DNA of 21,915 bases, taken from positions 1-21,915 of IMG/VR virus record IMGVR_UViG_3300008952_000334; one strand, given 5' to 3'. The position numbers and the translations under genes are program-made. Shown here in pieces: positions 9,101-16,997 of the stretch. Each line of letters starts with the position of its first letter. Positions within the stretch are counted from its first letter, which is position 1. Source of the DNA: a virus. The notes under the pieces were generated by a model that saw only the letters and a program-made list of their open reading frames with translations, was not told the origin of the DNA and searched no databases.

Positions 9101-9644
9101 GCTTTTCTAATATCTTCTCTACAGCTATAACGTCTGGGGCACCCTCAGTCGGCATGCCTGCAGAAGCATAATCACCCTCGCCTGTCCTAATAAAATGTTG
9201 TGCCTGAAACATGCCATCGCCCTCACCGGACTTTGACAACATTTCATCTATAAATGTACCAGGAGTACTCTCCTTATCAATACCTACGGCAGCACTTCCA
9301 TAGTGGTCAACCACAGGAGGTGTTGCTTGATATGGGCCCCCAGCAGCTGCCCCTCGAGGATCCGGGACTGTTTCAACATTCCTATGATTAGGGGCCTCAT
9401 TGGACCCACCAACCACACGATAATAGTTTCCTGACTGAGGGTCCTTTACGCGATTGCTTAAATAATCGCCAAGTCTCTCAAGTGATGCACCCTTAAATCC
9501 ATTTTCATCTGCATCACCGGTAGCAGGTAGATCATCACCCTCTTTAAGGCCTTCAGGCACATTTCCGACCTCATTACCAGAACCCTTAGGTTGGTATGTT
9601 GGCCCATATTGTTGTCCTTCAAATGGCTCTTTAGGGTTACTCAC
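6177..9644 (-). CDS. Large baseplate/tail structural protein with a membrane-like segment
   Basis: A 1155-residue protein starting at GTG (9644) with AGGAG 7 nt upstream, inside the stop region of the previous gene. The N-terminal 370 residues are polar and Gly/Pro-rich. Residues 378-407 form one long uninterrupted hydrophobic helix, then come helical stretches (430-560). A conserved-looking block at 688-770 (FYFHDLRTNEILGFHAFIES, GRVDDIRIWKKTSRSMN, ATSPEDFDAMW, then INKLTTMIYPQ) and a C-terminal block at 1040-1102 (ending FAPIHDIPPGLDADGF) resemble two halves of a beta domain found in structural proteins of environmental myoviruses, often beside LysM-like proteins; an inserted region separates them. 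I infer a tube-initiator or baseplate role from these blocks and from the LysM and hub neighbours, but no firm family name can be given. Confidence 0.6.
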   Translation of the reverse strand: MSNPKEPFEGQQYGPTYQPKGSGNEVGNVPEGLKEGDDLPATGDADENGFKGASLERLGDYLSNRVKDPQSGNYYRVVGGSNEAPNHRNVETVPDPRGAAAGGPYQATPPVVDHYGSAAVGIDKESTPGTFIDEMLSKSGEGDGMFQAQHFIRTGEGDYASAGMPTEGAPDVIAVEKILEKRAHGPGHTLYADVNKSTEDEDGATLIQQRTSAILKNNRFHPGTSSPYLRDGAWGRAGNAKGTMGTQQIELGKYNPEALAFDAEEMMKLGRALIYTATGHGKFDPNTFGLSDLAVLPNAAQLAIPLLHVETADLSARNITDHIDGEWELGGKSEYLLNTGEAGAEGQYEDTVYGDGHSNNRLTYGQLNSHLEPFAGPLPLGMVILAATSLISMLALTVLIRLAILASTNPFEVPPNTPEQENPTTLPKGKSRQPSVANFFYDILGIPITEAPLSLSMERGLAAFYGFDKALGDMTAQDIIDSAQNLATSSGYYASVMRQVVRDLEQTEKAIMNFPTGGVLSAVNGALTIITEFASSTSFRFLMQMGSLGDIIIASETYSRAPMGRDLDKIPENPGTRVGKSRAKIDSGQLVWRQSALPSRYLMPASMGIASIGWGMTKTQGADGMVAESPAIGGKIVHTDVADVNKGQVASDDKGETGNPDFTPVQNGRLSQAYVKHVEDLFELEYVPFYFHDLRTNEILGFHAFIESITDDYSPDYNTVSSYGRVDDIRIWKKTSRSMNLTFWVAATSPEDFDAMWFDINKLTTMIYPQWSRGTSLQMASGDKIVMPFSQVPMASPLIRLRLGDLVKTNYSRFNLARLFGLGQPDGLFDLSATIADLKKASEAAADNVTKAKADAIAELVSGTVKGKIDDGNGNSVTPPPPKSAEEGTAIGVLAVGNKVIVEPEISGYLFKEPAEDKKKRCTLIDTVTCTIEEIAVKGGSPVSIPGLPSPEGQPYWHVKITDEKLKKKYDPNDYGFFVPWARLVAHPDVLAEMAETEKGVTDAYAADKAAKEAYQAGGPNKFFGPDVNAIVRSFESAGGRGLAGHITSLSLGYDGAPWETRRLGSKAPMWVKVTMGFAPIHDIPPGLDADGFNRGAIYNVGRAMNALAGDDIHGENFNDASEETRQSAAQQNRADLVDPEEDEGGNAGGFGIFG

Positions 9645-9654
9645 TTACGTTCTC

Positions 9655-9942
9655 CTACTCGTTGCTATCTTTAGCAACAGGTATATCATGTTTTCTTCTT
9701 TCAAGCTCTTTTAAGAGAGCCTTCTTTTTCTCTGGATCATCATTAACTTCTTTTAAGATAACTATCATCTTATCTAATTGTGACGCGATGGTTTTAACAT
9801 TATCTTTTATAATTTGGCGATGTTCTGGTAGTACCTCTTCATCTGATGCTTCTGAAAACAGGTCTATTATCTTATCCATTTGACCGGTGGTATTGAGTAG
9901 CTCATATACATTTTTTTCTTCTAATTTCTTATCATTACTCAT
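9655..9942 (-). CDS. Small helical protein of unknown function
   Basis: A 95-residue, highly charged protein that is predicted from its composition to be almost wholly alpha-helical; residues 40-85 show heptad-like spacing of Ile, Leu and Val and may form a coiled coil. No domain is recognised. It is placed between the tape measure and the large baseplate protein, with 9-10 nt gaps on both sides and AGGAA upstream of its ATG, so it is co-translated with them. An assembly helper or a small baseplate/tape-measure partner is plausible from position only. Confidence 0.55.
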   Translation of the reverse strand: MSNDKKLEEKNVYELLNTTGQMDKIIDLFSEASDEEVLPEHRQIIKDNVKTIASQLDKMIVILKEVNDDPEKKKALLKELERRKHDIPVAKDSNE

Positions 9943-9951
9943 TGTCTATTC

Positions 9952-12900
9952 CTATTGTAGTCCCTTCATGTCTGTTGTACCTGAAACTGGATTGCTATTG
10001 CTTCTTGAAAGGGCTAAGCTATATTTACCTTTTCGTTTTGAAAGTCCCTGTGCAATCTCATCAGCATCCATGGATAGGCTTAGGTTAACGGTAACGTTGA
10101 TAGGTTTATTGTTAACGGTAACTTTCTCTGTGGATATTGACATATTTTCACCAAAGGCATTTAATACGCCTCCGAGATCAATAGTCGGGATGCCGGTGGC
10201 CAATGTGTCATGCATATACTCCATCTCTTCCAAAACATGGGCGAATTGATCTACTACATTTGTAACTGCATCTGTCTTGAGTCCTTTTACGACTCCCATA
10301 AATTGCTTAAACCCACGGGCAAAATCTTTCATTGGCTTCAAGGTAGCAGTTAGGCTCTCAATCTTTGGTATAATCTCGCTAGAGCTTCCAACTTCCATTG
10401 CTGTCAGTGTAGTCATCAACTCTGGGACTGTTTTACCAACCCCTGAACTTTCATATCCCATTATCCAGTTTATACCCTGAAGCGCCGGCCCATATGCAGT
10501 ATATACTTCATTTGCTGTCATACCCTTGAGGGGTTCCATTACCTTTGCAAAATTGGCAACGGCACCCATAGCATCTGATATTACGCTCATTTTTTGAGCT
10601 GCTACTTCTGGATTTGCTATCTTAATACCCAATAGTGAATTAACGATCCTGGGAATATAATCAATTGCTGCATTAACAATTTTTTCTGTCGTCGCAAAGA
10701 ATTCCTTAAGATTATCCTCATCAGACTCAAACCACCCTGGCTCTGGTATCTGACCACTCATAGAACCTAAGGCACCTGCAAAATCTGATAGCGATTTCAT
10801 TGCTAGTGATACAACCTCAAGTTTTGGCTTCATTTCTTCGGGTTTTCCACCCACTGCATCAGCAGCGTCGGTTATTGTTTTTACAATTACAGGAATATGG
10901 GTTTTCATTGCACCCATAATTTTCTCAACAACATTCATATATGAAGTTATTGTTTCCTCGATGGTCGGGCCTGATCCAAAGAACGGCTGTTGCTCCTTAT
11001 TCATTTCAACAACCCCACCTGCCATTGCACCAAGAACCCCACCCATCTTGCCGACAGCATCCATAACTGCAGCTATGGCTTCTGCTTTCTTCTTGGTTGC
11101 TTCTGGTTTCGGGCCAAGATCGATTGCCATCATTTTTTCAATCATTGGAACAACAAGGTCCATCATTGAACCCATAATATCTTTCATTACTGTTGCATAT
11201 GATGTCATAATAGCACTAACATCCACCTTCTGTGGAAAGAAGCCACCGGCCATTGAAGACATTACCTCAAATAAACCAGGTGGAGGCTGGATTGCCGTCA
11301 TCAAGTTTGCTACCGCACCAAGGACACTCCCGATTGCCTCTAGTTTTTTGATCTGGCTTTCCTTCATATTCTTTGTTACCTTAACAAGGACAACAATTAG
11401 CACCATCGCACCCATCATCATTTTTTCCATAAAGTCTGCGGCGCCTTTAAGGATATCCTGTTCACTGCCTGTAGCATTTGATAGGACTTGTAATGCAGCT
11501 ATCTTTATAACGATATCACCCATACTTGCAACAGCACCAATAACGGTTGCTAGTGCTTGGGTCTTTTTCAAAACCTCAGTCGGATCACCCATGTCTGTGT
11601 CTGATATCGTTTTTAATGCCGGTGCAAGATACTTCATAGCAGCATCTGCAAGTTTGGAAACAGCCTGGAATCCTTTTTCTGCAACCCACATTACCATTGG
11701 GTGAGCAAATGGTGCTAATAAAATTGATGCGACTGCTAAAAACCCTAATGCCCCTACAATAACAGCCAGGGCTACCATATCTTTAGCCAAGGATACCATA
11801 TCACCGGCAGCATCTAATCCGGTTCTGATTATTGGTAACCAGGGTAAAAGAAATAAGTCCATTGCCTTAAAAAATACGCTAAGTAGTAATATACCACCGG
11901 CACCGAAGATACCAAATACACCTGCTGCAACAGCAGTTATAGCTAGAAGTTGAACTAGCGCAAATACTGCAGACAGCCCTAAGAACTGTTTACCAATCTT
12001 TAATGGATCTGCAGCCTCTGCCATCGTCTTTGATATATCTGCTATCCATCCAACAATTTTTGGCAAACCGTATAGGAAGGGTGTCATTAATAATAGCCCA
12101 ACGGCACCAACAGCCGCAATCACACCAGTGTATGATGCTATAGCAGCAAGGATTCCCAATGTCCCAAATACCAATGTTAGTTGTAGGAATTGTTTAGCTG
12201 CAGCTGCCCAGTCTAATCCAAACCCCAACAACGTTTCCATAGACTGACCAATTAGATCAACAATATAGGGTAGTACAAATACGAATGCACCGGCAGCAAT
12301 AAGGCCTATTGTTCCAACCGCAAATGCCTGAATTCCTAGGGCTGCAACAATTGCAATTAGCAATAGTGATCCTACAACAGCAGCAAGGCCAAGGAATTGT
12401 TTCCCAGCAGTCTTCCAATCAAGGCCTGTTGACATTAATTGTTTTGCAGATGTAGCTACCCATTCCATTACTTTTGGAAGTGCCTTAAGGAATATCCATA
12501 ATGGGATCATCCCAACCAATCCAGCAGTAAATGCAATTGCGCCGTATGCTAGGGCAACCGCCATCACGGCCATGGCAACAACCATCCCTGCCATCATAGC
12601 AAAACCTAATGCAGCCCCAACAGGATCCTTAATTTTTCGAACCTGTTGTGCTACCACATTTAATGTGTAGACAAAGCCGGCTGCTGCTGCCATCAATAAT
12701 AGATTACCTGCAATTAAGCCCACAACAGCAATTGCAGTTAGTGGGGTTGCTAACAATGCACCTGCGACGACCAGCGCTACCATTGCGGCTGCGGCTGCGG
12801 CCATAACTGCCAGTGAAACGATTGCGGCCGTCGGGTTAACTGCACTCATTGCCTTGGTAACGACAACAAGGGAAAGTGCATATGCAACCCCTGCAACCCC

Positions 12901-15501
12901 AAGGAGGACGGCACCCATTAACATACCAAGGCCAGACATTGCCATAGCTGCTAGACCTGCTTGATTACCTAGTGGGGCAGTTGCCAATAGCAGGGCACCT
13001 ATTGCAACAGCAGCACCAACTAATGCGAACATCCCTTTAGCCAGGGCCGCGAATGGAACAGTAGCTACTATCCTTGCAACAATAACCATTGTTGCCGCGA
13101 ATGCTATTAAAGAAACACCCATCAGTACAACCAATAGTGCTAGTATAAGTCCTGTCTTAATAACCTGGCCAGGACTTATTTTCGAAATAGATTCAAAAAA
13201 TCCGCGGAGGCCGTCACCCATAGGTGCAAACCCACCCTTTAACGATTTGCCCATCTTCTTTGCATCAGCACCACTACCTATCTGGGATGCGGCACCACTA
13301 GTAGCGCTACCAAAGAATTTAGAAAAGATACCTATAACTTTGCCAGCAATGGCACCTTTTACAGCACTAAGAGCCATTATCAAAAGCATTTTTCCTAGCA
13401 TAATGGCACCTACAGCAGCACCTACTTTTGCAATTGTTCCACCATGCTTCTCGAATAATACCTTAAGAAGATTCCCCATTGCCTTAACAAGTTGTGGTAA
13501 TGCTTCCTTTAGCGTTTCAAATGCTGAAACAAATGCAGCCTTTATTGCCGTACCGAATTGCCCAGAACCCTCTTTCTTTGGTTTAGCTAGCCAGTCTGCC
13601 AGCTTCTGGATCATCATGGCCATACCTTTTATCATAAGAGGTATCATCTTGATCATTCCAGATGCTATAGCGGCGAACATTTTCTTCATGCCGCCCCATA
13701 TCTTTGCCCATGCCTTGCCACCAGATCCAAAAAATTCACTAAATGTTGATGAAAGGCCTGCAAAAAGTTTTTCCATACTTAGCTTTCCAGTTTTAGGATC
13801 AAAAGCTTTCTTAAATGCATTCCTTACCCCGTCGGCCATTTTTTGAAACCTTGCAGGATTAAACATATCAGCTATTCCACCCAGAATATCTTTTATACCT
13901 GGAAAAAGCTGAACAAATGCTTTGCCTAAATCTCTGCCTAATCTCCACACAATTCTCATTGATTTATGGATATTTCGCAGCATATCCCTATATTCTTTTG
14001 TACGAGATACACCCTGGGTAAAGCCGTCCATAAGAGCGCCGAAGAAACTGGTACTTTGATTTCCGCTATCAAAAACCTTCTTAATTGATTTTGATAGCTC
14101 TTTCATAGCATCGGCTTGAGCAAGTGCGGAATCTTCAGCCTTGTCGGCACCTTCTGCTATTTCATCATAATCCGCATCACCTGATAATGCTGCCTTGGCT
14201 GCTTCCTCGGAAAGGCCCATTTGACTGGCTAATAATTTCAATTCCTGTCGGCTAAGGTCTTCTACACTCTTGCCAGTTGCATCGAATGATTTCTTCATCA
14301 TATCGATTCGTTTAGCAGGATCTTGTTCATTCATCATGGCCATGGCATCGATATTCATACCAAATGACTGTGCCAACATTGACGCGCTCTTTGCAGCATC
14401 TTCAAAGTTGTCAAACTTATCAATGACACCAGTGAGAGCCTTGATATCAATACCAAGCTTCTTGGCATATACTGACATTTTTGCAAGTTCTTTTGGTGCA
14501 AACGTTCCGAAGTTTGCTACATCCTTGGACATTTCGCCCATGGATTTTCCGATCTCTTTTGCAGAAAACCCAAACTGCTTACCCATTTGGATTGCATAAT
14601 TTGCAGTCTCATTTAGTGACTCTTCTAATGACTTCCCACTAGCCTTAGCATTGATACCAATGCCCTTCATAGCTTCACCTGACAGGCCGAGACCCTTGCC
14701 AAATATTACAAATGAAGCCCCCATCTTTTCGACTTGATCTTTAAGGACACTAAATGTTGCCCCCATCTGGGAAGCATTCTCATGCATATATTTCAATGCA
14801 GCAGCTGCGCCACCTGGGCCTGTACCAAAAACACTGGCCAATGACCGACCAGAACCAGCTAGGTTGCCTGCCTCTGATTGCATATCTCGAAATGACCCCA
14901 TGACTGCGGCGCCGGCGCCCGTGGATAGATCACCAAACTCTTCGCGCACGTCCTCTATGGCTTCACGTAGGGGACTCATACCACTATAGAGAGCATTGGC
15001 CTGAGATATTAGGCCACCAAGGATATCAAATGGCAGCGCAACTATTGACTTACCAATACTAAAAAAGCCTTTGGTAGTGCTACCTAAAAGTTTGACTAGG
15101 CCTTTTGCTTGTGATGCTGCGCCCTTTAGGCCGGTTATCATACCAACACCGGCACCAACTGCAGCCATCTTACCAGCCGTAAGATGCTTAGTTACCCCAC
15201 CCAGCATACCAGAAAGCCCACCCTTTCCAGCAGCGTCTGACGCATTTTGGAGTGCTTCGGAAGTACTGTCTCCCATTTCGCCGGCTTTTTGGGCAGCCTC
15301 TTCCATCCCGGCTTTAATACCGTTAAGGCGCTCCTCCATATCTTCAAGATCAGAGCAGTCAAGGGCCTTACACAATTCTTGAGCCATCTTGGTCTGGCCG
15401 GACAAATATCCGGCTTGAGCTTCAAGAACCTTAGTCCTCTGTTCAAGGACTTTATTGATCTGTGTTTGAATCCCTAACTGTTTATTAAGATCGTCAGCCA
15501 T
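9952..15501 (-). CDS. Tape measure protein
   Basis: The 1849-residue protein is the longest in the window and sits in the canonical place after tube and chaperone-like genes. It sets tail length and fills the tube before DNA ejection. Residues 1-90 are helical and coiled-coil-like; 95-480 are Gly/Ala/Lys-rich helices; 600-1275 are dominated by hydrophobic helices; 1300-1745 are amphipathic helices; the last 60 residues include a beta-rich patch. Two tandem-repeat arrays are present and annotated separately. No lysozyme, peptidase or other enzyme motif was found. At 0.15 nm per helical residue the protein could span about 277 nm, so a long tail is expected. The ATG has GGAG 10 nt upstream, and a 68-nt gap separates it from the previous gene. 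Confidence 0.9.
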   Translation of the reverse strand: MADDLNKQLGIQTQINKVLEQRTKVLEAQAGYLSGQTKMAQELCKALDCSDLEDMEERLNGIKAGMEEAAQKAGEMGDSTSEALQNASDAAGKGGLSGMLGGVTKHLTAGKMAAVGAGVGMITGLKGAASQAKGLVKLLGSTTKGFFSIGKSIVALPFDILGGLISQANALYSGMSPLREAIEDVREEFGDLSTGAGAAVMGSFRDMQSEAGNLAGSGRSLASVFGTGPGGAAAALKYMHENASQMGATFSVLKDQVEKMGASFVIFGKGLGLSGEAMKGIGINAKASGKSLEESLNETANYAIQMGKQFGFSAKEIGKSMGEMSKDVANFGTFAPKELAKMSVYAKKLGIDIKALTGVIDKFDNFEDAAKSASMLAQSFGMNIDAMAMMNEQDPAKRIDMMKKSFDATGKSVEDLSRQELKLLASQMGLSEEAAKAALSGDADYDEIAEGADKAEDSALAQADAMKELSKSIKKVFDSGNQSTSFFGALMDGFTQGVSRTKEYRDMLRNIHKSMRIVWRLGRDLGKAFVQLFPGIKDILGGIADMFNPARFQKMADGVRNAFKKAFDPKTGKLSMEKLFAGLSSTFSEFFGSGGKAWAKIWGGMKKMFAAIASGMIKMIPLMIKGMAMMIQKLADWLAKPKKEGSGQFGTAIKAAFVSAFETLKEALPQLVKAMGNLLKVLFEKHGGTIAKVGAAVGAIMLGKMLLIMALSAVKGAIAGKVIGIFSKFFGSATSGAASQIGSGADAKKMGKSLKGGFAPMGDGLRGFFESISKISPGQVIKTGLILALLVVLMGVSLIAFAATMVIVARIVATVPFAALAKGMFALVGAAVAIGALLLATAPLGNQAGLAAMAMSGLGMLMGAVLLGVAGVAYALSLVVVTKAMSAVNPTAAIVSLAVMAAAAAAMVALVVAGALLATPLTAIAVVGLIAGNLLLMAAAAGFVYTLNVVAQQVRKIKDPVGAALGFAMMAGMVVAMAVMAVALAYGAIAFTAGLVGMIPLWIFLKALPKVMEWVATSAKQLMSTGLDWKTAGKQFLGLAAVVGSLLLIAIVAALGIQAFAVGTIGLIAAGAFVFVLPYIVDLIGQSMETLLGFGLDWAAAAKQFLQLTLVFGTLGILAAIASYTGVIAAVGAVGLLLMTPFLYGLPKIVGWIADISKTMAEAADPLKIGKQFLGLSAVFALVQLLAITAVAAGVFGIFGAGGILLLSVFFKAMDLFLLPWLPIIRTGLDAAGDMVSLAKDMVALAVIVGALGFLAVASILLAPFAHPMVMWVAEKGFQAVSKLADAAMKYLAPALKTISDTDMGDPTEVLKKTQALATVIGAVASMGDIVIKIAALQVLSNATGSEQDILKGAADFMEKMMMGAMVLIVVLVKVTKNMKESQIKKLEAIGSVLGAVANLMTAIQPPPGLFEVMSSMAGGFFPQKVDVSAIMTSYATVMKDIMGSMMDLVVPMIEKMMAIDLGPKPEATKKKAEAIAAVMDAVGKMGGVLGAMAGGVVEMNKEQQPFFGSGPTIEETITSYMNVVEKIMGAMKTHIPVIVKTITDAADAVGGKPEEMKPKLEVVSLAMKSLSDFAGALGSMSGQIPEPGWFESDEDNLKEFFATTEKIVNAAIDYIPRIVNSLLGIKIANPEVAAQKMSVISDAMGAVANFAKVMEPLKGMTANEVYTAYGPALQGINWIMGYESSGVGKTVPELMTTLTAMEVGSSSEIIPKIESLTATLKPMKDFARGFKQFMGVVKGLKTDAVTNVVDQFAHVLEEMEYMHDTLATGIPTIDLGGVLNAFGENMSISTEKVTVNNKPINVTVNLSLSMDADEIAQGLSKRKGKYSLALSRSNSNPVSGTTDMKGLQ
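10282..11586 (-). repeat. Amphipathic tandem repeat array in the tape measure
   Basis: Residues about 1306-1740 contain six diverged copies of a second unit of 75-88 residues, starting near 1306, 1381, 1466, 1554, 1630 and 1708. Each has a charged cap (DPTEVLKK, KESQIKK, KPEATKKK, KPEEMKPK, NPEVAAQK, SSEIIPK), a helix with the pattern ..ALA.VIGAVA.M, then a Gly/Pro-rich link and another helix. This unit differs from the hydrophobic array just before it. Confidence 0.65.
11797..13059 (-). repeat. Hydrophobic tandem repeat array in the tape measure
   Basis: Residues about 815-1235 hold around six to seven diverged copies of a unit of roughly 65-74 residues. Each starts with a short Pro or Asp turn (VP 815, NP 889, DP 959, DW 1028, DW 1097, DP 1165, LD 1229), followed in the clearer copies by A..KQFLGL, a long hydrophobic helix, a Gly break, a second hydrophobic helix, and a final amphipathic helix. 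Copies at 1028, 1097 and 1165 are the most alike (KQF at 1034, 1103 and 1171). The membrane-like character fits tape measure parts thought to enter the host membrane at ejection. Confidence 0.7.
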
Positions 15502-15569
15502 TCAGGGTAATCTCCATCTTGATACGCCTCACTAAGTAAATAGGTTGGTGACCAGATTTCAGGCCGACG

Positions 15570-15824
15570 TTATAACACCCAGGGGACACCCATTATATCT
15601 TGGAATCTCTGGGAGGCTTTATTCTTCTTTGTCAGCAGCTCTGTTACAAGCTCAAAGGTAGAATTATTATTACATAATGCCTCATATAGCTCTTTAGATG
15701 CAACAATTACATCCTTTGTTGCACCTACACGTTCCGGGGAACCTGATAGTTTTACACTTGTCTTTTTACCAAGAATATGTGCGGCCACTGTGGCATTAAA
15801 AGTATTATTTTTTGTTTGGCTCAT
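15570..15824 (-). CDS. Small protein of unknown function upstream of the tape measure
   Basis: An 84-residue protein starting at the ATG at 15824: AAGGGG lies about 8 nt before this codon, whereas the GTG (15833) and ATG (15830) further upstream are too close to or inside that site. The sequence begins polar, has a beta-prone stretch (KKTSVKLSGSPERV), then helices, and ends in FQDIMGVPWVL. No domain is recognised. It lies between the frameshifted chaperone-like gene and the tape measure, so a role in tape-measure or tube assembly is likely from position. Confidence 0.6.
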   Translation of the reverse strand: MSQTKNNTFNATVAAHILGKKTSVKLSGSPERVGATKDVIVASKELYEALCNNNSTFELVTELLTKKNKASQRFQDIMGVPWVL

Positions 15825-15859
15825 GTTCATCACCCCTTACTATCAATAACTATGGTGCA

Positions 15860-16120
15860 CTATGTAAAGCGCCTTAATTTAGAAGGAACTTGGGAACGTG
15901 CACGACCCATCATCGAACGAGCATCTGGGGTATTATGATGGGCAGCCCGGCTGCCCTGGTCATTATTTTGAGATGCCTTCAGCTCTTTATTGATTCTCTT
16001 AATGAACCATATTCTTTGCCAGATAGGAATCTTATAGCATTCACTATATGTGAATCCCATATAATACATTAACAAAAATGTATGTTCGAGAAATATCTCT
16101 TTATCATTCGGCGTCAGGCC
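15860..16120 (-). CDS. Frameshift extension of the chaperone-like gene (GT-type domain)
   Basis: This frame has no credible start of its own: the first usable codon is TTG at 16075 without a ribosome binding site, yet the frame is open without a stop from the seven T residues at 16121-16127 to the TAG at 15860-15862. Entered by a +1 or -2 shift it adds 86 (or 87) residues, beginning GLTPNDKEIFLEHTFLLMYY and containing FTYSECYKIPIWQRIWFIKR, an aromatic/basic motif. The full product would be 375-376 residues. In lambda-type tails the T extension of gpGT binds tube protein and tape measure; the same role is inferred here from the position between tube and tape measure. The alternative is a separately translated 71-residue protein. 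Confidence 0.75.
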   Translation of the reverse strand, partial: GLTPNDKEIFLEHTFLLMYYMGFTYSECYKIPIWQRIWFIKRINKELKASQNNDQGSRAAHHNTPDARSMMGRARSQVPSKLRRFT

Positions 16121-16988
16121 AAAAAAACGTGGCGCCCAAGGGCAGGCGCACCTCCGAGCTTTCGAAACAACTTGGACACTCCATCCATGACTTCATATCG
16201 ATTCCTGGCTCGTTTTTATCAATATGCTTTCGAAGAACCAACGAATCCCTTGCTGGCATATTTCGAATGAATAATCCAATTTTCCCCTTGTCGGTTGTTC
16301 CATCAATAGAGACTATAGCATGCTTAAGGCGTGTAGTTACAAGATTTTCGCCCTGAAGGCCTACCTTCTTTTGACGCTCAGAAGTTATCATAATTTCTTC
16401 TTCATCTTTGCCATCTAGAAATTTATATCTTACAGCCCTCTTTGTTACGGGAAGTGTAATCTCAAATAAATTAGCGCCTTCTGCAACAGGGTCAATTTCC
16501 AACCTCTTAATGGGTAGGCTAGCCAAGTCAAAAGCCTGCTTTGATCTTGTACTACATGCCGGGCAGTCTACTTCAACATTATACTCCTGACCGTAGCCTG
16601 TAATTCTTAATGCAGTCATAACAGCGTTACGATCACCTGCAATCATATCATTTGGATCAATCCGCTTATCAATCATACATGATTTAAGAAGGTGTGTAAT
16701 TACCGTACCCTTCTTAATCAATGCACGAGACGTAAGGATATCCTCTTCCTGAGCTGTCATTGCCTTAATCTCAATTGTTTCTTGGCCATGTAATGGGCTA
16801 TCTGGTGGATATACCCTACCTCTTGACGGAAGTGGTACCGCCTCTACTGGAACTTCATAACCAAAGTCTTCCTTCATTACATTTCGGCGTGGCATTGCCT
16901 CTGATGCGGACGACGTAAATATCTGGTTCTTATCTTCCCTAGATTCTGTCTTGCTAGTCTTTGTTTCGTCTGACACAGTTTTCTCCAT
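16104..16988 (-). CDS. gp26-like zinc-ribbon protein, probable tail-assembly chaperone (G-type)
   Basis: The 294-residue zero-frame product (ATG at 16988; a TTG directly before it is ignored) has a polar N-terminus of about 45 residues, then a block typical of the T4 baseplate gp26-type family (PF12322): VPLPSRGRVYP, IEIKAMTAQEEDILTSRALI, DRNAVMTALRITGYGQEYNV. Two Cys pairs, CPAC (142-145) and CPSC (271-274), probably bind one zinc ion. In T4, gp26 is needed for the baseplate hub. Here the gene occupies the slot between tube and tape measure that in most tailed phages holds tail-assembly chaperones, and its last codons run over seven T residues into an overlapping open frame. No strong ribosome binding site is visible before the ATG. 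The family call is good; the chaperone role is inferred. Confidence 0.8.
   Translation of the reverse strand: MEKTVSDETKTSKTESREDKNQIFTSSASEAMPRRNVMKEDFGYEVPVEAVPLPSRGRVYPPDSPLHGQETIEIKAMTAQEEDILTSRALIKKGTVITHLLKSCMIDKRIDPNDMIAGDRNAVMTALRITGYGQEYNVEVDCPACSTRSKQAFDLASLPIKRLEIDPVAEGANLFEITLPVTKRAVRYKFLDGKDEEEIMITSERQKKVGLQGENLVTTRLKHAIVSIDGTTDKGKIGLFIRNMPARDSLVLRKHIDKNEPGIDMKSWMECPSCFESSEVRLPLGATFFWPDAE
16121..16127 (-). promoter_or_regulatory. Slippery heptamer for programmed frameshift
   Basis: In the sense strand the zero frame reads ACG TTT TTT TGG. With tRNA-Phe on the second TTT and a Trp codon next, a +1 slip gives a perfect TTT re-pairing and continues GGC CTG ACG; a -2 slip also re-pairs perfectly and adds one Phe. 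A -1 slip would hit TGA after two codons. Zero-frame translation ends only five codons later at TGA (16104-16106). Confidence 0.75.
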
Positions 16989-16997
16989 CAATCAATT

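Noticed and set aside
10961-11704. Plus-strand open frame of 247 codons
   Set aside because: It is antisense to the tape measure repeats; its Ile/Ala/Pro/Thr-rich composition mirrors the hydrophobic coding strand, and it lacks a ribosome binding site and any recognisable domain.
9952-15501. Lysozyme or peptidase domain within the tape measure
   Set aside because: No catalytic motif (for example NlpC/P60 Cys-His, M23 HxH or transglycosylase Glu pattern) could be seen in the protein.
16073-16075. TTG as an independent start for a 71-residue protein
   Set aside because: No suitably spaced ribosome binding site precedes it, and the frame is open upstream back to the slippery run, so frameshift expression explains it better; translation restart cannot be fully excluded.
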